Notes: generated from the sequence alone by a model not told the origin. Shown: positions 1 to 8,323, counted from the stretch's first letter. The stretch: 30,391 bases of DNA from Chloroflexota bacterium (GCA_005880075.1 VBJT01000153.1:15624-46014), one strand, 5' to 3'. Program-made: numbers and translations.

Positions 1-569
1 ACACGCCGCTCTGTCCAGCCTGGCTCGATGCGCTCAGCAACGGCGGCGAAGGCGGCATCGCCGACGTCAACGGCCCGCTGGAGTGCTTGGATTTCGCCGG
101 AGTCTTTGATGGCGCGTAGTTCTGTGACCAGCGGCGGTGCGGAGAGGAGCTTCGGGCGGACGGAAGTGGGCATTGATTCGGCGGCCTTCTTAATTGCCTG
201 GAAGGCGGCGACGGTGAGCTCGCCAGGCTCAAACCCGATGCGCTTTCCGAGTACGCCGGCATCTCCAACCATGTCCGGCAACCACCTATCGAAGCCGCCG
301 GTGGCGCGGAAAACGGTGAACTGCGGACACTCGCGCTCGGCCTGCTCGACGTAGCGGAAGTCGACAGCGATGTAGGCGCCGTCGAGGGTGATGAGGAGCC
401 AGCCGGTAGATCCGGTAAAGCCGGAGAGATAGCGGCGGTTGGCGGCATGGGTGTGAAAAATGTCCTCGACTGGGGCTCCCACGAGGAAGCCGTCGAGGTT
501 GGCTTTGGCCATCCGTTCACGAAGGCGGTTGAGGCGGTCGGGCGTTGTGGGCGTGGAGGCCCCGTTCAT
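1..569 (-). CDS. Xaa-Pro peptidase (M24 family), N-terminal part
   Basis: A minus-strand frame is open from an ATG at 569 to the window edge, giving 189 residues of a longer protein. It reads like the creatinase N-terminal domain of Xaa-Pro aminopeptidases and dipeptidases: an opening DRLNRLRERMAKANLDGFLV, then NRRYLSGFTGSTGWLLIT, AYIAVDFRYVEQAERE and ELRAIKDSGEIQALQRAV, the last being the usual bridge into the metal-binding pita-bread domain. That catalytic domain lies outside the window, so metal ligands cannot be checked. The family removes residues ahead of proline from peptides in the cytoplasm. It follows aroQ in the same direction after 68 bp, and its start codon lies inside a REP-like palindrome (562-594). 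PepP and PepQ types cannot be told apart from this half. Confidence 0.85.
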   Translation of the reverse strand, partial: MNGASTPTTPDRLNRLRERMAKANLDGFLVGAPVEDIFHTHAANRRYLSGFTGSTGWLLITLDGAYIAVDFRYVEQAERECPQFTVFRATGGFDRWLPDMVGDAGVLGKRIGFEPGELTVAAFQAIKKAAESMPTSVRPKLLSAPPLVTELRAIKDSGEIQALQRAVDVGDAAFAAVAERIEPGWTERR

Positions 570-594
570 CCTTCGAGAGCCTCAGAGCGAACGG
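562..594. repeat. REP-like palindromic element, copy A
   Basis: Arms CCGTTC (562-567) and GAACGG (589-594) flank a 21-nt interior holding the 13-mer TCCTTCGAGAGCC (569-581). The same 13-mer occurs at 2275-2287 in copy B, where the arms are CCGCTC and GAGCGG, so the one differing stem position is changed on both sides and pairing is kept. The element sits between aroQ and the peptidase gene and contains the peptidase's start codon. A short dispersed palindrome (REP-like) is the best reading. Confidence 0.55.
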
Positions 595-637
595 ATAGGT
601 ATGGCATGGCGGAAACGAAACGATCTTGCCGTTACGG

Positions 638-1166
638 TCACTGCTTGCGTTTTCGCGTGATGGGGATAGCGAAGAGGGCTTCGAGAGCAACAATATAGCC
701 ATGCCAACCGAGGCCGGCGATGACGGCGTCGGCCGCGTCACCCGTGATGGTGCGGCGGCGGAATAGTTCGCGCGCGTGGATGTTCGTGATGTGCACTTCA
801 ATTGTCGGCTTGTCGATCGCCTCAAGAGTGTCGCGCAGAGTGTAGCTGTAGTGTGTCAGGGCCCTTCTGCAGGAAATCGACGATCGCGCCCTCATGGTTG
901 GACTGGAAGCAGCGGACATCGACTTCGAGTTCTCGTGCGCGCTTGGTAATCTTCTCCTCGATGTCCTTCAGGGTTGTTGCGCCGTAGATCTCGGGCTGCC
1001 GCTTGCCAAGGAGGTTGAGGTTCGGGCCGTTGATGAGCAGAACCTTCAGTTCTGAGTCCGCGACGGATTCGGGAAGAGGATCGGTCTGGACGATACGCTG
1101 CACCTCCTCGACGATCGATTCGGCCGGTTCGGCCTCTTCGGTGTGCGGTTCGGTGGTTTCTTGCAT
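638..1166 (-). pseudogene. aroQ: type II 3-dehydroquinate dehydratase, broken by an internal deletion and frameshift
   Basis: AroQ converts 3-dehydroquinate to 3-dehydroshikimate, shikimate step 3. From ATG 1166 one frame reads an acidic extension of about 40 residues and then LLINGPNLNLLGKRQPEIYG and CFQSNHEGAIVDFLQK, the normal AroQ N-terminal half. The C-terminal half, GALTHYSYTLRDTL ... VHITNIHARELF ... WHGYIVALEAL, is in another minus frame ending at 638. The join lies near 858-866, where the first frame runs on into unrelated residues and stops at 822. By comparison with the family, about 12 residues carrying the conserved (I/L)NP before GA are missing, so roughly 35-38 nt are lost with a net frame change. 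As written the product cannot be active. Four other aroma-pathway activities are encoded nearby, which makes this either a sequence error or loss of one pathway gene. Confidence 0.85.
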
Positions 1167-1245
1167 GGGGTATTGTCATCGAGCGCGACAGTGGTCGGAG
1201 ACACTTCTTCGGGGCGTCTCCACGGAGTGCCGCTACCTTCTGGCG

Positions 1246-2205
1246 CTACTTTTCTTTCTTGTCGCGGTCATCGTGTTTTCTGGCGTTTAGTCGCACCTGA
1301 TTATAGAACGCCTGGGTATAGACCCGCCGGGACTGTTCTTCGGTAACGTGGGTGTAGATCTGCGTGGTGGAGGCGCTAGCGTGCCCCAGCAAGTCCTGGA
1401 CGACGCGCAGTTCGGCACCACCATCCAGGAGGTGAGTCGCGAAGGAGTGACGGAGCAAGTGCGGATATACGCGCTCGTCGAGGCCGGCGCGCAGCGCGTG
1501 CCGCCGAACGATCTGCTGGACGGACCGGCCGGAGAGCCGCTGACCGGCGCGGTTGAGGAAGAGGGCGGGGGTATCGTCTACGGCCAGCCTGGGCCTGGCT
1601 TCCTTCAGGTACCGGCGAAGTGAGCGTTCTGCCGGCGCCCCGAAAAGCACCATCCGTTCCTTGTTCCCTTTGCCTCGCACGAGCAACGTGCGTTCGCCAG
1701 GCTCGAGATTGCGGAGGTCCAGACCTATAACCTCGCTGAGGCGGATGCCGGCCGCGTACATCAGCTCGAGGATGGCGCGGTTGCGGATGCCCTGCGGTGT
1801 CTCCTCACCGCCGGCTTCGATGAGGGCGGAGAGATGTTCCTTTATGAGGATAGTGGGAAGACGGCGCTCGCGTTTAGGTGCGTTGATGCCGGCGAGTGGG
1901 TTGGTCTCCAGGTGGCCTTCGCGCGAGAGGAAGCGGAAGAAATTGCGGACGGTGCTTACCTTGCGGATGAGGCTGGCGGTGACGACGCCGCTATCACGCG
2001 CGGTAGCGAGGTAGCGGCGGAAGGACTGGCGATCGGCCTCGAGCGGGCCAACGTCTTCTTGCTCCTCGAAGTAGCGGGCGAAGTCGAGCAAGTCGGCCCG
2101 GTAGTTGCGAAGCGTATAACGAGAGAGATTCTTCTCGGCGACCAGGTAGCGCTCATAGGAATCGAGGAGAGCCAGGAAGGCCGGCGGCGCTTTTGGCTGA
2201 GTCAC
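1246..2205 (-). CDS. xerC: tyrosine recombinase XerC/XerD type
   Basis: The 319-residue protein has an N-terminal SAM-like core-binding domain (about 10-100) and a C-terminal catalytic domain. The full tyrosine-recombinase set is visible: Arg155 in AAGIRLSEV, Lys179 in RGKGNKER, His249 and Arg252 in HLLRHSFATH, His275 in LLGHAS and nucleophile Tyr284 in QIYTHV. Length and motifs match XerC/XerD, which resolve chromosome dimers at dif sites. The start is GTG at 2205 without a clear Shine-Dalgarno. It lies between topA and aroQ in the same direction; dprA-topA-xerC neighbourhoods are common in Firmicutes and related phyla, which favours a housekeeping Xer over a mobile-element integrase. No attachment site or cargo is visible. 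Confidence 0.93.
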   Translation of the reverse strand: MTQPKAPPAFLALLDSYERYLVAEKNLSRYTLRNYRADLLDFARYFEEQEDVGPLEADRQSFRRYLATARDSGVVTASLIRKVSTVRNFFRFLSREGHLETNPLAGINAPKRERRLPTILIKEHLSALIEAGGEETPQGIRNRAILELMYAAGIRLSEVIGLDLRNLEPGERTLLVRGKGNKERMVLFGAPAERSLRRYLKEARPRLAVDDTPALFLNRAGQRLSGRSVQQIVRRHALRAGLDERVYPHLLRHSFATHLLDGGAELRVVQDLLGHASASTTQIYTHVTEEQSRRVYTQAFYNQVRLNARKHDDRDKKEK

Positions 2206-2266
2206 GGTAGGTAGAACGTTGGGACCATAAGAGGATTAACGTTGTTCGGTGAGGTACCGCCGTTCT

Positions 2267-2300
2267 CCGCTCGGTCCTTCGAGAGCCCCAGGAAGAGCGG
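2267..2300. repeat. REP-like palindromic element, copy B
   Basis: Arms CCGCTC (2267-2272) and GAGCGG (2295-2300) enclose a 22-nt interior with the 13-mer TCCTTCGAGAGCC (2275-2287) shared with copy A at 562-594. It lies in the 153-bp gap between topA and xerC, the second gap of the same minus-strand run to hold it. A role in mRNA stability or a REP-like mobile repeat is possible; nothing in the sequence decides. Confidence 0.55.
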
Positions 2301-2358
2301 GCAGGAGACTGTACGGTTCGAATGGTACGCATGAGAAAACCGCTCGGCGCGCTCGTGT

Positions 2359-4641
2359 TTACGCGACGGGCGTGGCTTCGGGCGCTGGTTGTTCGACTTC
2401 GCCACGCCAGTTGCAGGCGGTGCATTTGGCTTTGCCGTCGCGCTCGGCGGTGATGAGGCCGCCGCAACTGGGACAGGGTTGTGCCAGCGGGCGCGTCCAG
2501 GTCGTAAAGTCGCATTTCGGGTAGTTGGAGCAGCCGTAGAAGATGCGGCCACGGCGGGAACGGCGCTCGAGCAACTCGCCACCGTCTTTCGGGCAGCGCA
2601 CGCCAGTCGTAACCGTGAGCGGCTTGCGGCCTTTGCACTCAGGGTAGCGGGAGCAGGCGAGGAAGCGGCCGAAGCGCCCGCTCTTGATTACCATGGGCGA
2701 GCCGCATTCGGGACACTTCTCGTCTGTCGCCTGAGGTGCTTCCTGCTGCTCTTCGCCTTCGAGCGGGAGGGTGCCTTTGCACTCGGGGAAGCCAGAGCAG
2801 GCGAGGAAGCGGCCCCGCCGGCCCCAGCGGATGAGCATAGGCTTTCCGCATTCGGGACACTGCACGTCTGTGGTCTCGACCTGCTTTGGAGCAGCATCCT
2901 TGGCCACAGTAAGAGCTTTCTCCAAGGGGTTATAGAACTCCTGGACGACCGGCTGCCAGCGACGATCTCCGCTTGCGATGTCGTCGAGCTCATTCTCCAT
3001 GCCGGCGGTGAAGCCGATGTCAACGAAGTCCTGAAAGTGCTCGACCAGGAGATCATTTACGACGAAACCCAGAACGGAAGGCTTCAAATAGCGGCCTTCC
3101 TTTTCGACGTAGCCACGGTCCTGGATGGTGGACATTGTCGGCGCGTAGGTGCTGGGGCGCCCGATGCCCTTCTCCTCGAGCGCCTTGATGAGCGTAGCTT
3201 CCGCGTAGCGCGGCGGCGGCTCTGTGAAGTGCTGCTCGGGGAAGAACCCCAGCGCCCGCAGCACGTCGGCCTCGCTTAGGGTAGGAAGCGGGTTATTTCC
3301 GAGGTCTTCTTCGGTATCGTCGTCCCGTCCCTCGATGTAGACCTGGCGGAAGCCAGCGAACTGGAGCTGGGTGTTCGTCGCGCGAAGGAGGAGCGGATTT
3401 CGGCCGCCGCTGGGCTTAGCTTCGATATCAGCCGTTGTGACGTCGAACAGGGCGTCGGCCATCTGGCTGGCCACCATTCGCTGCCAAATGAGGTTATAGA
3501 GGCGGAACCGGTCGTTGTTAAGGTACCGCCGAACGGCCTCCGGCTCACGTCGGACGTGTGTGGGGCGGATCGCCTCGTGTGCTTCTTGAGCGCCTTTGAC
3601 CTTCTTGGCGTAGACGCGTGGAGCGGCCGGGAGGAATTCGCGGCCGAAGCGCTCGGTAACGTAGGCACGAGTCTCTTGTTGGGCGGACGCGGCTACGTTT
3701 GTCGAGTCGGTGCGCATGTATGTGATGAGACCGGCTTCACCTTCGGAGCCCAGCGAGATGCCTTCATACAGTTGCTGAGCGATCTGCATTGTGCGCTTGG
3801 TGGAGAACCCGAGTTTGCGGGATGCCTCCTGCTGGAGCGTGCTCGTGATGAAGGGGGCAGCCGGCCGTCGCGGCTGCGTTTTGGTCTGGACGCTGGCCAC
3901 TCGGTAGCCAGCCGATTGGAGCAGCGCAACAAGCCGCTGGGCCTCTGTTTCGTTGGGGATCTCAAGTTTCTGCTTCTTGCCCGCGAGGCCCTGGAAGCGG
4001 GCGCGGAACGAGGGCGCAACCTGGGGCTTCTCGAGCTGTGCGTCGATGGTCCAGAATTCCTGTCTCGTGAACGCCTGGATCTCACGCTCACGCTCGACGA
4101 CGAGACGGACCGCAACTGACTGCACCCGGCCAGCAGAGAGGCCACGCCGGACTTTCGTCCAGAGAAATGGGCTCAGCCGGTAGCCGACGAGGCGGTCGAG
4201 AACGCGCCTGGCCTGCTGCGCGTCCACGAGCTTCATGTCGATGTCGCGCGGGTGTTCGAACGCCTCCTGGACTGCTTCCGGGGTGATCTCGTGGAAGACA
4301 ACGCGATGCAGCGGCAAGGCGCCGAGATCAGCGGCTTCAAGTAGATGCCAAGCGATCGCCTCACCTTCGCGGTCGGGGTCGGTGGCCAGGTAGATGTTGC
4401 CCGCCTTCTGAGCCGCGTCGCGGATTTCTTTGACGGTGCGTGCCTTTTCTTTCGGCACGACGTATTTCGGCAGGAAGCCGTCATCGATCTGGATGCCCAG
4501 ATCGCGCTTGGGAAGGTCGCGCACGTGCCCGATGGACGCTTTTACGTCATACCTGGAGCCGAGGATGCGGGAAATGGTTCTCGCCTTGGCGGGCGACTCG
4601 ACCACAACGAGGCTCTTGTTGTTCCTCGGCGTCACCGCCAT
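2359..4641 (-). CDS. topA: DNA topoisomerase I (type IA)
   Basis: This 760-residue protein relaxes negatively supercoiled DNA through a 5'-phosphotyrosine intermediate. The TOPRIM domain is at the N-terminus, with Glu15 in VVVESPAKA and the acidic cluster of ATDPDREGE (Asp88, Asp90, Glu92). The nucleophile is Tyr308 in LITYMRTDS. The C-terminus has four zinc-ribbon-like units at about 595-621, 643-669, 683-710 and 723-743. The first two keep a clean CPEC...C...C pattern, while the third reads CPKDGG and lacks the second cysteine. The ATG at 4641 overlaps the end of dprA by 10 bp, so the two are probably co-transcribed and translationally coupled. Confidence 0.97.
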   Translation of the reverse strand: MAVTPRNNKSLVVVESPAKARTISRILGSRYDVKASIGHVRDLPKRDLGIQIDDGFLPKYVVPKEKARTVKEIRDAAQKAGNIYLATDPDREGEAIAWHLLEAADLGALPLHRVVFHEITPEAVQEAFEHPRDIDMKLVDAQQARRVLDRLVGYRLSPFLWTKVRRGLSAGRVQSVAVRLVVEREREIQAFTRQEFWTIDAQLEKPQVAPSFRARFQGLAGKKQKLEIPNETEAQRLVALLQSAGYRVASVQTKTQPRRPAAPFITSTLQQEASRKLGFSTKRTMQIAQQLYEGISLGSEGEAGLITYMRTDSTNVAASAQQETRAYVTERFGREFLPAAPRVYAKKVKGAQEAHEAIRPTHVRREPEAVRRYLNNDRFRLYNLIWQRMVASQMADALFDVTTADIEAKPSGGRNPLLLRATNTQLQFAGFRQVYIEGRDDDTEEDLGNNPLPTLSEADVLRALGFFPEQHFTEPPPRYAEATLIKALEEKGIGRPSTYAPTMSTIQDRGYVEKEGRYLKPSVLGFVVNDLLVEHFQDFVDIGFTAGMENELDDIASGDRRWQPVVQEFYNPLEKALTVAKDAAPKQVETTDVQCPECGKPMLIRWGRRGRFLACSGFPECKGTLPLEGEEQQEAPQATDEKCPECGSPMVIKSGRFGRFLACSRYPECKGRKPLTVTTGVRCPKDGGELLERRSRRGRIFYGCSNYPKCDFTTWTRPLAQPCPSCGGLITAERDGKAKCTACNWRGEVEQPAPEATPVA

Positions 4642-5795
4642 GTTCCTTCTGCAGCGCGCGCTCCGGCGGCTGCTCTCGATTGGGCGCGGACATAGGCCAT
4701 TGGGCCCATCTGCTTGATCAGACCTTTCAACTCCATCATGGCGAGTACGCTGCTTACCGTTGAAATAGGGAGGAAGCTAAGCCGACACAGCTCATCGATG
4801 TGTACCGGTTCCTTCGTTATATGACGCAGCAGGCCCGCTTCCGTATCCGTAGCAGGCATAAGGTCTTGCATCTCAATCTGGTGGGGAACCATGGTGAGGT
4901 TCAGTTCCTCCAGGACGTCTTCTACTCTTTGGACGAGCTTGGCGCCCTGTTGAATGAGGTCATTGGTGCCCCGGCTTTGGGGCGAGAAGATGCTGCCGGG
5001 GACGGCGAAGACTTCGCGGTTCTGGTCGGCGGCCCAACGCGCGGTGATGATCGCGCCACTCTTGAGGTCGCCTTCGATTACAAGAACGCCGAGGGTCATG
5101 CCGGAAAGAATGCGGTTGCGGCGAGGAAAATAGTCTCCGCGTGGCTGCGTGCCGAGCGGGTACTCGCTGATGAGAGCGCCGTGCTCGACGATGTCCTGTG
5201 CGAGTTTGGCATGCTCCAACGGATAGACGATGTCGAGACCGCAGGCGAGGACCGCAACAGTTCGCCCGCCCGCCTGGATAGCCGAGTGGTGGACGATCGC
5301 GTCGATGCCGCGGGCAAGGCCGCTAACCACGCAGATTTGGTTGGAGGCGAGCTGATAGGTAATCTCCTCCGCGACTTGACGGCCGTATGGCGTTGGCCTG
5401 CGTGTACCAACGACTGAAAGCGCCCACTTGTCGGCGGCAGAGAGATGGCCACGCACATAAATAACGGGCGGCGCGTCGTCGATTTCTTTAAGGAGCGCCG
5501 GGTAATCCTCATCGTTCCAAGTGAGAGCGCGAACGCCGTGCCTACCGAGCTGCTCGACTTCGATATCAGGGTTGATGTTCGGCCGCCCAGTGGTAATCGC
5601 GCGGACGATGCGATCCTCAAGGCCGGCTGAACGCAGGTCCGTTGGCCCGGCGCTCCAAGCATCCGCCAGCGGGCCGAAGCGGCCAAGCAGCGCTTGATAG
5701 CGCACACGGCCGATACCGGGGATGCGGTGGAACGCCGTCCAGTACTTGAGCTCTTCGAGCGGGGTTGCTGTGTTGGGCCTGGTTTCGGTTGTCAT
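4632..5795 (-). CDS. dprA: DNA processing protein DprA
   Basis: DprA (Smf) binds single-stranded DNA taken up during transformation and loads RecA. The 387-residue protein has a helical N-terminal HhH/SAM-like region (RIPGIGRVRYQALLGRFG), a Rossmann-like core with VVGTRRPTPYGR, VSGLARGIDA, FPRRNRILSGM and FAVPGSIFSPQSRGTNDLI, and a C-terminal winged-helix segment (about 315-365), so it is full length. It heads the dprA-topA-xerC run. No Shine-Dalgarno precedes ATG 5795; a TAACAT hexamer sits 10 nt upstream, so this transcript might be nearly leaderless. DprA alone does not show that the cell is competent, since it occurs in many non-competent bacteria. Confidence 0.95.
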   Translation of the reverse strand: MTTETRPNTATPLEELKYWTAFHRIPGIGRVRYQALLGRFGPLADAWSAGPTDLRSAGLEDRIVRAITTGRPNINPDIEVEQLGRHGVRALTWNDEDYPALLKEIDDAPPVIYVRGHLSAADKWALSVVGTRRPTPYGRQVAEEITYQLASNQICVVSGLARGIDAIVHHSAIQAGGRTVAVLACGLDIVYPLEHAKLAQDIVEHGALISEYPLGTQPRGDYFPRRNRILSGMTLGVLVIEGDLKSGAIITARWAADQNREVFAVPGSIFSPQSRGTNDLIQQGAKLVQRVEDVLEELNLTMVPHQIEMQDLMPATDTEAGLLRHITKEPVHIDELCRLSFLPISTVSSVLAMMELKGLIKQMGPMAYVRAQSRAAAGARAAEGTWR

Positions 5796-5875
5796 TTAGG
5801 CGGCAATGTTAGCATAGCGCATGGGTCAAGTCTGAAGGGGCGAATGGCACTAAATCAGTGAATACTGAATGTTGC

Positions 5876-7159
5876 CTAGCGGACGCCGTTATCGCTGCCG
5901 GGCTGGAGTTCGTGTTCGGGAAGCTTGGTAACGCGGACCTTCTTGATGCGGCGGCCGGCCACGCTGAGGACCTTGAGGCTAATGCCGTTGACGCGGACGT
6001 TGTCGCCGACGCTGGGAATGCGGCCGAGTTCGTTGATGATGAAGCCGCCAATACTGTCGAAGTCATTCTTCTTGATCGAGACGTGGAACATCTCGCTCAA
6101 GTCATCAATGGCAACGCGAGCGTCGACGATAATTTCATCGGAAGCAAGTAACTGGACGGGCTGGTCCTCAATGTCGAACTCGTCCCTAATCTCACCAACG
6201 ATTTCTTCGAGGAGGTCCTCGATGGTGACAAGTCCCGCAGTGCCGCCGTACTCATCGACTACGACGGCGATCGATATCTGTTTCTCACGCATCTCCGCGA
6301 GCAGTTCGTGCACCTTCTTGCTTTCGGGTACGAAGTGAGGCGGGCGCATGAGGTCGCGCAGGCTGGGCTGCCGGCCACCGTTCGCCAGGTGTTTCATGAC
6401 TTCCTTGCCGTGGACGATTCCGAGAATGTTGTCGAGGTTCTCGTCGTAAACCGGCAGACGCGAGAAACCGTGCTCAACCATAAGGGCGGACGTGCGCTCA
6501 AACGGCGCGCTAATTTCGACCGCGACGATGTCGGTGCGAGGGACCATCACTTCGCGGACGGCCGTAAATTCGAGCTCGATGACGCCGCGGATCATCTGGC
6601 GCTCATCCTCGTGGAGCGAAGCGCTGGCCTGCTCCATTTCGATGAGGAGGATGAGCTCCTCGGCGCCTCCGGCGATAGCGGCCTGCCTGCGCTGCCACGT
6701 GCGAAGGACGACTCCCATAGGGGCGTCAAGGATGAGGACCGGCAGTCGAAAGGCCACGCGGATAAAATTGACAATGGGAGCGAGCGCCTTCTGGGAGCCA
6801 CTGGGATCCTGGGTTACTAGAGCTCGCGGAAATGCCTGGAGAAGGAGGAAGGCGGCGGCTACGGCAATCGTCGTGGTGGCAAGGGCGAGCCAGCTGTCGC
6901 TCCACTCGCGAAGGACGAGGAAGACCACGATCGCGGTGACACCGACCAGAGCGAGGTTACGGGCGAGGGTAAGGGAGGAGAGGGTCAGCTGGCGCTCGTG
7001 ATAGAAGCGGCGCAAGGCTTCGATGCGCGATTCGGCTGGCTCGCGCATCGCGCGCTCGCGCATGCCTGCAATGACGCCGGCCTCTGCGGCGACGACGACG
7101 ATGAAGACAATGACCCCTACGGCCAGGAAGAGCAGGGCGAGAACGGTATCGCTATCCAC
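5876..7159 (-). CDS. CNNM/CorC-type membrane protein with CBS pair
   Basis: I take the start as GTG 7159 (427 residues); the open frame runs further upstream, but that part is Pro/Arg-rich and lacks protein character. A hydrophobic N-terminal part with about three membrane segments (residues 6-29, 67-83 and 91-110) resembles the CNNM/DUF21 domain in reduced form. It is followed by a CBS pair (about 203-322) with MVPRTDIVAVE, SRLPVYDE and VVDEYGGTAGLVTIEDLLEEIVGE motifs, and a CorC/HlyC C-terminal domain (about 338-415). Proteins of this build take part in magnesium/cobalt transport or efflux. The old name 'hemolysin C' does not imply toxicity. The gene lies downstream of the GlmU-like gene and upstream of dprA, all on the minus strand. 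Confidence 0.88.
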   Translation of the reverse strand: MDSDTVLALLFLAVGVIVFIVVVAAEAGVIAGMRERAMREPAESRIEALRRFYHERQLTLSSLTLARNLALVGVTAIVVFLVLREWSDSWLALATTTIAVAAAFLLLQAFPRALVTQDPSGSQKALAPIVNFIRVAFRLPVLILDAPMGVVLRTWQRRQAAIAGGAEELILLIEMEQASASLHEDERQMIRGVIELEFTAVREVMVPRTDIVAVEISAPFERTSALMVEHGFSRLPVYDENLDNILGIVHGKEVMKHLANGGRQPSLRDLMRPPHFVPESKKVHELLAEMREKQISIAVVVDEYGGTAGLVTIEDLLEEIVGEIRDEFDIEDQPVQLLASDEIIVDARVAIDDLSEMFHVSIKKNDFDSIGGFIINELGRIPSVGDNVRVNGISLKVLSVAGRRIKKVRVTKLPEHELQPGSDNGVR

Positions 7160-7976
7160 GTTTCTTGCGGGCCCGCCTTGCCGGCAAGTTCTCGCTTGTC
7201 GTGGATTTCCGAGAGCGACTGCGCGCTGAAGTAGGCAGCTTCGACGAGGCGGATGGATGGGTGGGCGCTGAATTCGAGGTCCTGCGTAATGAATTAGGCC
7301 GCTTGTTCTCAATGGTTGGCGTCAGCCGAGCGGGTACACCGGCGACTTTGGCCCCGTCCGGCACGTCTCTGGTGACGACAGAGCCGGCGCCGGTAGCGGC
7401 CTTCCGCCCGACTCGAACCGGGGCAACGAGCATGGTGTCGCTGCCGATGAAGGCGCCGTCCTCGATGACGGTCTCATTCTTGTTTTCACCGTCGTAATTG
7501 CAGGTGACAGTACCGGCGCCGATGTTCACATCGGCACCGACGTGCGCATCACCGATGTAGCTGAAGTGGCCGGCGCGGCTCCCTGCACCGATACGAGAGG
7601 CCTTGACCTCGACGAAGTTACCTATGTGGACACCAGGCTCGAGATGTGTGCCCGGACGGAGGTGACTGAAGGGACCGACGCCGGCGGCGCGCTCGATGGT
7701 GCTACCTTCGACGACGGAAGCGAAGACAGTCACTTCGTCGTCGATGCGGCTGTCGGAAATGACGGTGTTGGGGCCGATGCGGCAGCGGGCGCCGATCGTG
7801 GTCTGACCGAGGATGGTCGTGTTCGGATAGATGACAGTGCCGGGGCCCACTTCGATGTCCGGATCAATGTAAGTGCTTTTCAGGTCCATGATGGTCGAGC
7901 CCGTGGTCTGAGCGACTTCACGGACAGCAGAGGGCGGGGTTGGAGGCTGGCCGGAGTCCGTGCGGTTCTTAGTCAT
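7152..7976 (-). CDS. stand-alone GlmU-type acetyltransferase (left-handed beta helix)
   Basis: The protein matches only the C-terminal half of GlmU, which acetylates glucosamine-1-phosphate for cell-wall UDP-GlcNAc synthesis. Numbered from ATG 7976, hexapeptide repeats run from about 30 to 215. It has FVEVKAS (Lys125), the catalytic-type His137 in RAGHFSYIGDAHVG, and TVTCNYDGENK (Asn160, Tyr161), all characteristic of the GlmU acetyltransferase site. The uridyltransferase domain is absent; the N-terminus starts at what would be the GlmU linker. An in-frame TTG at 8006 is an alternative start. After GVPARLT the frame becomes Ser/Arg-rich with poor codon bias, and near 7290 good coding bias moves to another minus frame that ends at 7117, so the C-terminus is probably frameshifted. 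Related sugar-nucleotide acetyltransferases remain possible. Confidence 0.82.
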   Translation of the reverse strand: MTKNRTDSGQPPTPPSAVREVAQTTGSTIMDLKSTYIDPDIEVGPGTVIYPNTTILGQTTIGARCRIGPNTVISDSRIDDEVTVFASVVEGSTIERAAGVGPFSHLRPGTHLEPGVHIGNFVEVKASRIGAGSRAGHFSYIGDAHVGADVNIGAGTVTCNYDGENKNETVIEDGAFIGSDTMLVAPVRVGRKAATGAGSVVTRDVPDGAKVAGVPARLTPTIENKRPNSLRRTSNSAPTHPSASSKLPTSARSRSRKSTTSENLPARRARKKRG

Positions 7977-8133
7977 CGCCAGGCCTGCAAACCGGCGAGC
8001 TTGCAAACTTCCTGACCGGAAGGTAAGGAGGGCCGACGAGCCACCGGCATTCTCTTTATCATGGGAATCAATTGATGATTGGCATTAGGGGAGACGCGGG
8101 ACACCTGCGCGTCGTTAGCGAATAGTTGAGCTC

Positions 8134-8153
8134 AAGCCGCAGATGCGCGGCTT
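8134..8153. other. short perfect hairpin in the alaS upstream region
   Basis: AAGCCGC (8134-8140) and GCGGCTT (8147-8153) can pair around the loop AGATGC. There is no T-run on either side, so it is a weak terminator candidate. It could serve a leader RNA from an upstream promoter or be a protein site. Confidence 0.4.
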
Positions 8154-8250
8154 CCGAAGTATCTGGAGGTTCTTCAGTGCCCAAGGAGCGTTTGCTCGAT
8201 TCAAGTCTCAGCTTTGTGAATATCGTAGGGGCGATTTCGGAAGGCTGTCA

Positions 8251-8292
8251 AGGAGAGGAGCGCCAGGAGGCAGGAGCCAGGAGAGGAGTGCC
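8251..8292. repeat. purine-rich direct repeat, 28-bp period
   Basis: AGGAGAGGAGCGCC (8251-8264) recurs as AGGAGAGGAGTGCC (8279-8292), 13 of 14 bases the same, with another AGGAG-rich stretch between. It lies about 40 bp ahead of alaS. Low-complexity expansion is the simplest reading. Confidence 0.5.
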
Positions 8293-8317
8293 ACCTACTT
8301 GAGTGCAGAGGCCAAGA

Positions 8318-8323
8318 TATAAT
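8318..8323 (+). promoter_or_regulatory. -10 element for alaS, probably leaderless
   Basis: A consensus TATAAT ends 8 nt before the alaS ATG (8332), and no Shine-Dalgarno-like purine run lies between. A start site 6-8 nt after the hexamer would put transcription at or next to the ATG. No good -35 hexamer is at 16-18 bp spacing. Confidence 0.5.

Noticed and set aside
28..354. Plus-strand ORF opposite the Xaa-Pro peptidase
   Set aside because: It is Ser/Arg-rich antisense sequence across a clear minus-strand gene.
1246..2205. XerC-like gene as a phage or island integrase
   Set aside because: It sits in a dprA-topA-xerC housekeeping run, with no attachment repeats, tRNA or mobile cargo nearby.
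2389..3279. Long plus-strand ORFs opposite topA (also 3556-4119) and opposite dprA (4800-5417)
   Set aside because: They are antisense shadows typical of GC-rich genes; the minus-strand proteins are unmistakable.
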